Source: Propionibacteriales bacterium (GTDB taxonomy: Bacteria; Actinomycetota; Actinomycetes; Propionibacteriales; Propionibacteriaceae). Taken from it: a stretch of DNA of 5,537 bases. The notes beneath the pieces are model-generated. The model was not told where the DNA came from. It did no database searches and was given only the letters and a program-made list of their open reading frames with translations. Below, piece after piece: positions 1 through 5,048 of this stretch (the stretch's first letter is position 1; every line of letters begins with the position of its first letter). Location of the stretch: assembly GCA_030453285.1 (NCBI GenBank), contig JAKDKP010000194.1:1-5537 (forward strand), given 5' to 3'. The position numbers were made by a program, and so were the translations under genes.

Positions 1-211
1 ACGCGACGCCGTGGGTGCCGAACCGGGTGTCCCAGGCGACGGTGTCGTACTCATGCCCCGGCGGATGCACGTCGGCGTACTGGGCCGCGACCGCCAACAA
101 GTCCGCCTCGGCCCGGGTCTGGGTTTGGTGCAGGGTGCGCGCTTGGTCCAGCAACTCGTACCCGACACCGTGGATCGGTGTCGGGGTGAGGAGGCTGGCG
201 GTGCTGGTCAT
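1..211 (-). CDS. DUF222/13E12-type HNH endonuclease family protein, N-terminal fragment
   Basis: Only the first 70 codons are visible; the gene continues past the left edge. Reading from the ATG at 211-209, residues 32-50 contain TRAEADLLAVAAQYADVHP. This AEADLLxxAxxxADxHP pattern is what I recognise from the N-terminal helix of actinobacterial DUF222 (13E12 repeat) proteins, and a tyrosine/aspartate-containing segment follows it, as is usual there. In full-length members this region precedes an HNH nuclease domain, which is not in the window, so nuclease activity is an inference. The family is multicopy in many actinobacteria and its biological role is not settled. An AAGGA lies only one base before the ATG, too close for a normal Shine-Dalgarno spacing, so translation may be leaderless or the start may lie elsewhere. 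The gene diverges from the transporter genes and has no evident functional link with them. Confidence 0.72.
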   Translation of the reverse strand, partial: MTSTASLLTPTPIHGVGYELLDQARTLHQTQTRAEADLLAVAAQYADVHPPGHEYDTVAWDTRFGTHGVA

Positions 212-225
212 GTCCTTACATTAAT

Positions 226-250
226 GGCCGGCACTGACAAAACACCGGCC
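226..250. repeat. Short inverted repeat in the leader of the DUF222 gene
   Basis: GGCCGG at 226-231 is the exact reverse complement of CCGGCC at 245-250, with a 13-base A-rich loop. The repeat sits 15 bases upstream of the start of the minus-strand DUF222-like gene, so it would lie in its promoter or 5' leader. A 6-bp GC palindrome can arise by chance in this DNA. Confidence 0.25.
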
Positions 251-260
251 TCAGAACAAT

Positions 261-308
261 CTGTGGATGGTGCCACGAAATAGTGTCGAGTTGTCCACAG
301 GGATGGAC
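261..308. repeat. DnaA-box-like inverted repeat upstream of the DUF222 gene
   Basis: CTGTGGA at 261-267 pairs with TCCACAG at 294-300 (perfect 7-bp arms, 26-base spacer). The right arm lies in TTGTCCACA (291-299), which matches the DnaA box form known from high-GC actinobacteria. The left arm, read on the minus strand, is CCATCCACA and differs from the box in its first bases. A second small hairpin, GTCCA (293-297) and TGGAC (304-308), overlaps the right arm. One good box is far short of an origin and there is no dnaA or dnaN nearby. It could be a DnaA-titration or regulatory site, or part of the repeat context of the DUF222 element. Confidence 0.4.
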
Positions 309-331
309 TTTCCAGAATGGTGAACCCAGGT

Positions 332-505
332 CTAGGCATCTTCGGTGCAACTCTGTCCTCGAGTGAGCTGGAAGCGGACGGTCACGGATGGCCTTCCCAC
401 TCGGCCAAACAAGATCAGCCCGATCGGCTGGTCGACGCCATTGAACTCAGTAGGCACTTGGGTCATCTCCTGCCATGAGCCGGGGCCTTCAACGAACTTC
501 GACAC
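332..505 (-). CDS. Possible small protein of 57 aa, or the tail of a decayed gene
   Basis: On the minus strand a frame runs from GTG at 505-503 to TAG at 334-332 and would encode 57 residues beginning MSKFVEGPGSWQEMTQV and ending in QLTRGQSCTEDA. By hand count about 70% of third codon positions are G or C, against about 61% of first and 47% of second positions, the order expected for a real coding frame in high-GC DNA. The residue mix is balanced, with an alternating hydrophobic stretch (IGLILFGRV, then VTVRFQL) that suggests beta strands. It lacks the arginine/proline/histidine excess of shadow frames here. An in-frame stop at 514-512 blocks extension upstream. An AGGAGG lies 16 bases before the GTG, farther than usual. 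An internal ATG at 466-464 has GGAG directly against it, which is too close. I recognise no family, and it may be the end of a broken gene. Confidence 0.35.
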   Translation of the reverse strand: MSKFVEGPGSWQEMTQVPTEFNGVDQPIGLILFGRVGRPSVTVRFQLTRGQSCTEDA

Positions 506-506
506 G

Positions 507-562
507 GTCGACTATCGACGGCCTCCTGCCCGGCTCCGACGTGCAAGTCGGGTGCCGGAGCC
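507..562. repeat. Two adjacent hairpins between the small ORF and the transporter promoter region
   Basis: GTCGA (507-511) and TCGAC (515-519) form a perfect 5-bp hairpin with a 3-base loop, just outside the 5' end of the small minus-strand ORF. Next to it, GGCTCCG (532-538) and CGGAGCC (556-562) are perfect 7-bp arms around 17 bases. An alternative inner stem pairs CCGAC (536-540) with GTCGG (547-551) around a 6-base loop. There is no T-tract on either strand to mark a factor-independent terminator. The structures could be regulatory sites or RNA folds, and their function is unknown. Confidence 0.35.
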
Positions 563-610
563 AGACAGGTTGGGCACAAGGGCTGCTGGTGCGTGCCACG
601 GAACGCCTGA

Positions 611-689
611 GTCCGACGGAACGGAGGGTTGACACGATGCGCGTTTCGTGCTGGGCCCGTCCGATCGGATGTGGACAGTCCGACCGATT
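611..689. promoter_or_regulatory. Cluster of GTCCGA repeats upstream of the ABC transporter
   Basis: GTCCGA occurs at 611-616, 659-664 and 678-683. The last two extend to GTCCGATCGGAT (659-670) and GTCCGACCGATT (678-689), which match at 9 of 12 positions and start 19 bases apart, near two helical turns. The 659 copy contains a perfect 10-bp palindrome, TCCGATCGGA (660-669). A tandem arrangement in a noncoding stretch before a transporter operon is what a dimeric regulator site could look like, with the neighbouring NarL-type regulator as the natural candidate. GTCCGATC also occurs inside the regulator gene (near 3177 and 3545), so the hexamer itself is not rare. Confidence 0.3.
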
Positions 690-722
690 GAAGGTGTCTG
701 CGCCTCCCGGGCCGCGGCACAG

Positions 723-759
723 TTGGAATCACAAGAACGTTCGGCTCAAGATCAGCCGA
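723..759 (+). promoter_or_regulatory. Candidate promoter and operator of the ABC transporter operon
   Basis: TCGGCT (741-746) and AGCCGA (754-759) are perfect 6-bp inverted arms around 7 bases, giving a 19-bp operator-like element that ends 14 bases before the ribosome-binding site of the ATPase gene. A weak sigma70-like pair, TTGGAA (723-728) and CAAGAT (747-752) with an 18-base spacer, places a -10-like hexamer within the inverted repeat, so a protein bound there could block or alter initiation. GAACGTTC (735-742) is another short palindrome inside the spacer. Both hexamers match the consensus poorly, so the promoter call is tentative; the inverted repeat is directly visible. Confidence 0.35.
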
Positions 760-785
760 CACATTCAACTCACGGAGATGAAGCC

Positions 786-1550
786 ATGACTGCCACACGT
801 ATCGACCCAACAGCGTCAGTTCATGACGTGTGGGTCTCGTATCAGGCCGGAAAAGGTGTGGGGTCGACGCATGCGTTACGTGGCGTTTCGACGACAGTTT
901 ATCCGGGAGAGTTCATTTCGGTTGTGGGTCCGTCAGGAAGTGGGAAATCCTCGTTGCTCCACGCGTTGGCCGGTTTTGCCCGCCCCGTGGACGGTCAGGT
1001 GATGCTCCTCGGTACCGACATCACGCGAGCCAGACAGGCGGCGATAGCAAGGGTGCACCGTCGTGGAGTCGGAGTGATCTTCCAGTCGCTCAACCTTGTG
1101 CCGTCTCTCCCGATCATCGAGAACGTCCTGCTCCCGAGCAGATTCGCGCGCTCGCGAATCGATCAGGGCCGAGCGGTGGGGGTGCTGAAGCAACTGGGGC
1201 TCGGGGACCGACTGGGGCACCGTACGAGCACACTGTCTGGCGGCGAACAGCAACGAGTGGCCCTTGCGCGCATCCTGTATGCACCACCAACGATCGTTCT
1301 CGCCGATGAACCCACCGGAGCGCTGGACACGGCATCGACCGGGTTGGTGCTGGAACAATTCCGCCTCCTGGCACGCAGTGGCACATCGGTGGTACTGGTC
1401 ACGCACGACCTCCAGGCCGGCGTCCAGGCAGATCGTGCACTCGTGATGCGAGACGGGCAGCTGGTTCGCGAAATTCACCAGCCCACCACCCAGCAACTGG
1501 TGGAGTCTGCGCCGGCACCCACCACGTCCGAGGCGGTGCACGATGGCTAG
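786..1550 (+). CDS. ABC transporter ATP-binding protein (MacB/LolD/FtsE-like class)
   Basis: This 254-residue protein is the ATPase that powers the permease encoded directly downstream, acting on the inner face of the cytoplasmic membrane. All nucleotide-binding motifs are intact: Walker A GPSGSGKS (48-55), Q-loop IFQ (Gln100), signature LSGGEQQ (150-156), Walker B IVLADEP (170-176), D-loop GALD (178-181) and the switch histidine in THD (His207). The signature with QQRVALAR and the ADEPTGALD wording are typical of ATPases that work with FtsX/MacB-type permeases, mainly exporters or mechanotransmission systems for lipoproteins, peptides or antibiotics. I chose ATG 786 because GGAG at 774-777 lies 8 bases upstream and the domain begins shortly after. 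The frame is open farther upstream to 648, but that part does not look like protein. The last 20 residues are rich in Ala, Pro and Thr. Its end overlaps the permease start by 8 bases, implying coupled translation. Confidence 0.93.
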   Translation: MTATRIDPTASVHDVWVSYQAGKGVGSTHALRGVSTTVYPGEFISVVGPSGSGKSSLLHALAGFARPVDGQVMLLGTDITRARQAAIARVHRRGVGVIFQSLNLVPSLPIIENVLLPSRFARSRIDQGRAVGVLKQLGLGDRLGHRTSTLSGGEQQRVALARILYAPPTIVLADEPTGALDTASTGLVLEQFRLLARSGTSVVLVTHDLQAGVQADRALVMRDGQLVREIHQPTTQQLVESAPAPTTSEAVHDG

Positions 1551-2925
1551 GTCGACATGGGCCATCGCCGTCCGAGACATCGGCCGCAACGTCTGGGTGT
1601 GGAGCGCTGCAGCCATCGTCTCGGTCGCGGTGTCGGTCTTCATCATGTGGTGTTTGAACTTCATCGTGGCGGTGAACGAGGCACCGTCGGCATTCTTCCC
1701 TGCACTCGACAGCAACAAGGGCGAGTACGTCACGTTGGGGACGAACATGCTGCTCTTCTCGGGGATTCCCGCTGTCGTCATCCTCGGCATCGTCCTGTCC
1801 GGAGTGACCACTCACACGGCGGTGACGCAGTCACTGTGGCGCCTCGGCGGAGCATCACCCTTGCAGGTCACCAGCATGATCCTCATCCAAGCGGTCGTGG
1901 TGTGCTGCGGTTCAGTCGTCGCCGGAGTGCTCATCGCCCTGCCCTTCCAGGACGGGATCAACAACCTCCTGATCAGCGTTGGCGCCCCTGGAGCAGATCC
2001 ACTGCCGGTGGTCCACTCGTTCTGGGCAGTGCTCGGCACGGTCGCCGTCCTTGCCGTTCTGGCTGTCGCGGCATCGATCGTCCCCGCTTGGCAGGCGGCG
2101 CAGCGCTCCCCAACAGTGCTGCGTTCGGCACCAGAACTCGTCACGCGCCCCGGGCGTGCGTACCTCGTGATCGTCACGACGGTCTTCCTCGTCTTCGTCC
2201 TGCCCCTGTTCTCCAGTCTGGCCGGTGTCGTCAAGGTGAAGGAGGCCATCCTTGCGGTCGTGGTGACGCTGCCCCTGGGCCAGGCACTCGTCCTGATGTC
2301 GGCCCTGGCAGCTCCGTGGCTCCTTCCACTGGTGATCCGGGCATGGACGTTCCCTTTCGCCACGTCGGCTCCCGCCTGGCGGGTGGCGCGTCACCTGGCC
2401 ATCGCCCGCATCGCGGGTTCGGCTGGAACCGTGGCGCCGCTGACCTTGGGGATCGGACTGTTCGGAACGTTCGGCATGATCAGCGCCACCGCCGCCAACG
2501 TCTCACCGCAGGGCACGTCCTTGAACACGTTCGAGGGCATCATTCTCCTGTCGCCCGTCGGGGTGATCTCCACAGTGGGGAGCATCGCCGTCGTGGTCAT
2601 GGCCGCGAAGCAGCACACCGAAGACATCGTGACCCTCCGCAGCGCCAGCGCCACTCGATCCAGCACCGATCTCACGATGGTTCTGGAGGCCGTCATCATC
2701 ACCGTCAGCGCAGTCGTCATCGCGCTCATCCCCATCGGCATCCAGTACGGACTGCTCGCCTTCGCCCTGAGAACGCATCAACGCAGCGTCACCGAGATCG
2801 GGTTCTCCCTCGGTCCGACACTGCTGCTGATCGGCGCCGCCCTTCTCGGGATGTCCACCGCTCTCCTCATCGCGGCCCGTTCGGCATGGCGCAAGCCGAT
2901 GGTCGAACTCCTGGCGGACCGGTGA
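1543..2925 (+). CDS. FtsX/MacB-like ABC transporter permease
   Basis: This 460-residue integral membrane protein has about ten hydrophobic segments, near residues 22-44, 69-90, 108-135, 160-182, 206-230, 236-266, 290-316, 331-356, 380-408 and 421-446. The two halves look like a duplicated FtsX fold. The first has the coupling-loop motif SLWRLGGASPLQVTSMI (97-113) and closes with PAWQAAQRSPTVLRSAPE (181-198). The second has the matching IVTLRSASATRSSTDL (362-377) and closes with AARSAWRKPMVELLADR (444-460). The loop after the first helix is only about 25 residues, so the large periplasmic-type domain of MacB or of BceB-like permeases is absent. ATG 1543 overlaps the end of the ATPase gene (ATGGCTAG), so both halves of the transporter are made together. 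The likely role is export or membrane extraction of a hydrophobic peptide, lipid or antibiotic, inferred from class and from the adjacent two-component genes. The substrate cannot be deduced. Confidence 0.88.
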   Translation: MARSTWAIAVRDIGRNVWVWSAAAIVSVAVSVFIMWCLNFIVAVNEAPSAFFPALDSNKGEYVTLGTNMLLFSGIPAVVILGIVLSGVTTHTAVTQSLWRLGGASPLQVTSMILIQAVVVCCGSVVAGVLIALPFQDGINNLLISVGAPGADPLPVVHSFWAVLGTVAVLAVLAVAASIVPAWQAAQRSPTVLRSAPELVTRPGRAYLVIVTTVFLVFVLPLFSSLAGVVKVKEAILAVVVTLPLGQALVLMSALAAPWLLPLVIRAWTFPFATSAPAWRVARHLAIARIAGSAGTVAPLTLGIGLFGTFGMISATAANVSPQGTSLNTFEGIILLSPVGVISTVGSIAVVVMAAKQHTEDIVTLRSASATRSSTDLTMVLEAVIITVSAVVIALIPIGIQYGLLAFALRTHQRSVTEIGFSLGPTLLLIGAALLGMSTALLIAARSAWRKPMVELLADR

Positions 2926-2982
2926 GGCGCGCGCATCGTCGAAGCTCGGTCGCCATCAGGGCACGTTCTTTCGGTCAGCGCG

Positions 2983-3022
2983 CGGCCACGCTTGCTCGTC
3001 CAGCGCGTACGATCGGTGGCCG
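2983..3022. repeat. Inverted repeat in the gap between permease and response regulator
   Basis: CGGCCAC (2983-2989) and GTGGCCG (3016-3022) are perfect 7-bp arms separated by 26 bases. They lie in the 198-base gap between the permease stop and the regulator start. No T-rich tract follows, so this is not a convincing terminator. TACGAT (3008-3013), inside the spacer, fits the loose TAnnnT form of actinobacterial -10 elements but has no recognisable -35. If it is real, the regulator and kinase have their own promoter overlapped by the repeat. The rest of the gap shows nothing else recognisable. Confidence 0.3.
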
Positions 3023-3105
3023 ACTCCGGCGTCTGGCACCGCTACGGGTCGGGTCCACCAAGATTCCACGACCGCAGGCACAGTTCCTGACCAAACCGTG
3101 TGACC

Positions 3106-3116
3106 GGAGGAGGTGA
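3106..3116 (+). promoter_or_regulatory. Strong ribosome-binding site of the response regulator
   Basis: GGAGGAGGTGA contains a near-complete complement of the 16S rRNA 3' end (AGGAGGTGA) and ends 7 bases before ATG 3124. It decides the start: the frame is also open from GTG 3100, but that codon lies upstream of the site and its first residues would be the ribosome-binding site translated. Confidence 0.8.
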
Positions 3117-3123
3117 ACGACCG

Positions 3124-3828
3124 ATGCCTGACGATGTCGGCCAGCAGGAGTCGCTCCCCGCAGAGGGGACCTCGCGTCCGATCAGCGTGTTGATCGTTGA
3201 CGACGAAGCCTTCGTCCGCGGGGCACTGCGAACCTATCTCACCACCGATGACCAGATGATCATCGTCGGGGAAGCCTCCGACGGGGAAGCCGCCATACAT
3301 CAGGTCCGCGAGCTCAACCCCGATCTGGTCCTGATGGATCTGCAGATGCCCGGGATGGACGGAGTCGAGGCCACCCGACGCATCGTCGAAGAGAACCTGC
3401 CGGCGCGAATTCTCGTCGTCACTGGCCATGTCGCCGACACGTTCGTCATCGACAGCCTTGTGGCCGGAGCATCCGGATACGTCGTGAAGGACGCCGACCC
3501 GGCCCAGATCATCGATGCCGTCAAGGGGGTCGTCGCCGGCGACCGTCCGATCGACCCGGCGGTGACCCACCACCTCATCGCCAAACTCCAGGATCTCGGC
3601 GCCACGTCGGACAGCTCCCGTGGAGCCGAGGAACTGCACGTCACCGAACGCGAGAAGGAGGTTCTGGAACGCCTATGTCAAGGAATGAGCAACCGGGAGA
3701 TCGCGGCGGACATGTACATCTCGGAGACAACCGTGAAGTACCACCTCGTGGGACTGATGCGGAAGTTCACCGTCCGCGGCCGAGTCGAGCTCGTCGTTTC
3801 AGCCTTGCGTCTTGGAGTCGTGACCTGA
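3124..3828 (+). CDS. Two-component response regulator, NarL/FixJ (LuxR C-terminal) family
   Basis: This 234-residue cytoplasmic transcription factor should be phosphorylated by the kinase encoded next to it. The receiver domain spans about residues 19-140, with the acidic pair Asp26/Asp27 in IVDDE, the phosphoacceptor Asp72 in LVLMDLQMPGMDG, the switch Thr100 in ILVVTGH and the conserved Lys122 in GYVVKD. A linker (about 141-170) leads to a LuxR-type helix-turn-helix at 171-234, with the hallmark LTxREKEVL-like start (VTEREKEVL) and the recognition region MSNREIAADMYISETTVKYHL. All catalytic positions are present and the length is normal for the family. The start at ATG 3124 is fixed by the strong ribosome-binding site. 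A short Glu/Pro/Ser-containing N-terminal tail precedes the domain. Likely targets are the ABC transporter operon upstream and its own gene, which is an inference from gene order. Confidence 0.95.
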   Translation: MPDDVGQQESLPAEGTSRPISVLIVDDEAFVRGALRTYLTTDDQMIIVGEASDGEAAIHQVRELNPDLVLMDLQMPGMDGVEATRRIVEENLPARILVVTGHVADTFVIDSLVAGASGYVVKDADPAQIIDAVKGVVAGDRPIDPAVTHHLIAKLQDLGATSDSSRGAEELHVTEREKEVLERLCQGMSNREIAADMYISETTVKYHLVGLMRKFTVRGRVELVVSALRLGVVT

Positions 3829-5018
3829 ACGCACAGGGCGGGTTCCCGATCCTTCTCAGATGGGCACTGGTGGTCATCTTCGCCGTCTTCGCCCTGGAGG
3901 ACCTGACCGCCATCGCGATGTCAGCCGGCACGACGGCGACCGCACTGGTGCTCGGAAAAGTCGCCTACACGCTCGGGTACCTGGGCACCATTCTGACCCT
4001 GGCGTGGCGGCCCGCCTGGACGTTGGCTCCGTTCGCCGTGACGCTGGTCGGCGGGCTGTTCCTCCAGCAGGAGGCTGCCGCACTGCTCGTGGGCGCCATC
4101 ATCCTTGCCCTGGCCTCGTACGCCGTCACCACCGTTCCGCTGAGCATCATGGTCGTCAGTTCCTTAGCGTGGGAGATCGGTTGGCGAGTGCTGCACGACG
4201 CTGTGGATGACCGCCTGCTGTGGCCCGTTCCGATCATGATCCTCATCCTCATCCCGGGACGCGCGATCAGGATCCTGGTGCAACGGCATCAACGGGAACG
4301 CGCCGCCGCCGCCGCGTGGGACGACGCAGCTCGGGCACGCGAACAAGCCCTGGTCGAGGAGAACAAGAGGCAGCGGCTTGTCGTGTCCCGTGAACTCCAT
4401 GACGTGGTGGCCCATGAGCTGACCCGCATCGCCATGCAGTCAAGTGTTGGCCAGCTCAGCGACAAGCCCGATGTCCATCGAGAGGCACTCACCGCGATCT
4501 CGGCGTCGTCCCGTACGGCGATGGCCGAGATGAGACGGCTGGTACGGCTGCTCAATGACGGCACCGGTGCCGGCCCTTCTGCTCCACCCGGCGGCGGAAT
4601 CGGGTCCCTGGAACTTTCTGCCGAGCTGCAAAGAGTTGTTTCCTACCTTGCCGACCTCGGATTCCACCCCGACTGGTCGATTGACGGTGACAGCACCAGG
4701 ATCCCTCCCGGATTGCTTCCCACTGGCGTGACGATTCTCCGCGAGGCGGCCACCAACATCGTCAAGCACAGCTCTCCGGGCGGGCGATGCCGGCTGTCGG
4801 TGACGGTCGAGGAGGACAACGTGGTCGTGGAAGTCCGCAATGAAATCTCCGCCGGCCTGCTGGATCTACCGGAATCGGGGGTCGGCCTGGCGGGTCTCCG
4901 GGCCCGCGTGAGCGACCTCAACGGGACTTTCACCAGCACCCAGGAAGGCGGTTGGTGGACAGTCCGCGCCAGCATGCCCTTCTCCGACACCGGTGAGTCT
5001 TCGGGAGCAGCGGGCTGA
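3825..5018 (+). CDS. Membrane sensor histidine kinase, HisKA_3/NarL-partner type, with uncertain start
   Basis: The kinase senses a signal at the membrane and should phosphorylate the preceding regulator. Counting from CTG 3825 (397 residues), hydrophobic segments lie near 8-32, 38-60, 64-80, 84-103, 105-120 and 132-147, with only short loops, so sensing probably occurs within the membrane. A charged coiled-coil-like linker (153-185) leads to the HisKA_3 motif SRELHDVVAHELTRIAMQ (188-205), with phospho-accepting His192. The ATPase domain (about 300-386) has the N-box REAATNIVKHS (306-316) and the glycine-rich SGVGLAGLRARV (351-362). No ATG, GTG or TTG occurs in this frame between 3675 and 3870. 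I propose CTG 3825, which overlaps the regulator stop (CTGA) and has GGAG at 3814-3817, 7 bases before it. Alternatives are ATG 3675, giving a 154-base overlap with shadow-like sequence, or GTG 3870, which cuts into the first membrane segment. Confidence 0.88.
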   Translation: MNAQGGFPILLRWALVVIFAVFALEDLTAIAMSAGTTATALVLGKVAYTLGYLGTILTLAWRPAWTLAPFAVTLVGGLFLQQEAAALLVGAIILALASYAVTTVPLSIMVVSSLAWEIGWRVLHDAVDDRLLWPVPIMILILIPGRAIRILVQRHQRERAAAAAWDDAARAREQALVEENKRQRLVVSRELHDVVAHELTRIAMQSSVGQLSDKPDVHREALTAISASSRTAMAEMRRLVRLLNDGTGAGPSAPPGGGIGSLELSAELQRVVSYLADLGFHPDWSIDGDSTRIPPGLLPTGVTILREAATNIVKHSSPGGRCRLSVTVEEDNVVVEVRNEISAGLLDLPESGVGLAGLRARVSDLNGTFTSTQEGGWWTVRASMPFSDTGESSGAAG

Positions 5019-5048
5019 GGCTTGAGTTCGTCCCGGGTGTTGCCATGG

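Noticed and set aside
629..634. Perfect TTGACA as a -35 element
   Set aside because: No -10-like hexamer occurs 16-18 bases downstream; the sequence there is GGGCCC-rich. Probably chance.
475..810. Open frames on both strands in the gap before the ATPase gene
   Set aside because: The predicted residues show no recognisable motif, have shadow-like composition, and run into the ATPase start in another frame.
1557..3116. Long open frame of 519 codons overlapping the permease in another plus-strand frame
   Set aside because: Its product is dominated by Arg, His, Gly and Pro with no domain pattern, typical of a shadow frame in GC-rich coding DNA; the overlapping permease has clear membrane segments and FtsX motifs.
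3655..3828. ATG 3675 as the kinase start, with AAGGAGG at 3655-3661
   Set aside because: The AAGGAGG lies in codons for the conserved EKEV of the regulator's HTH domain, its spacing is 13 bases, and the resulting 50-residue extension looks like an out-of-frame reading of the HTH.
3780..3830. Programmed -1 frameshift fusing regulator and kinase
   Set aside because: The kinase frame is -1 relative to the regulator and open across the junction, but I see no slippery heptamer or clear downstream structure; coupled re-initiation is simpler.
4824..4910. Degenerate ATP-binding box in the kinase (VRNE in place of a DxG motif)
   Set aside because: Actinobacterial HisKA_3 kinases often have VxN at this position; the N-box and the glycine-rich GVGLAGLRARV are intact, so it is not evidence of a dead enzyme.
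5019..5048. Bidirectional terminator between the convergent kinase and DMT genes
   Set aside because: Only a CCCGGG palindrome is present, without a stem-loop plus T-tract.
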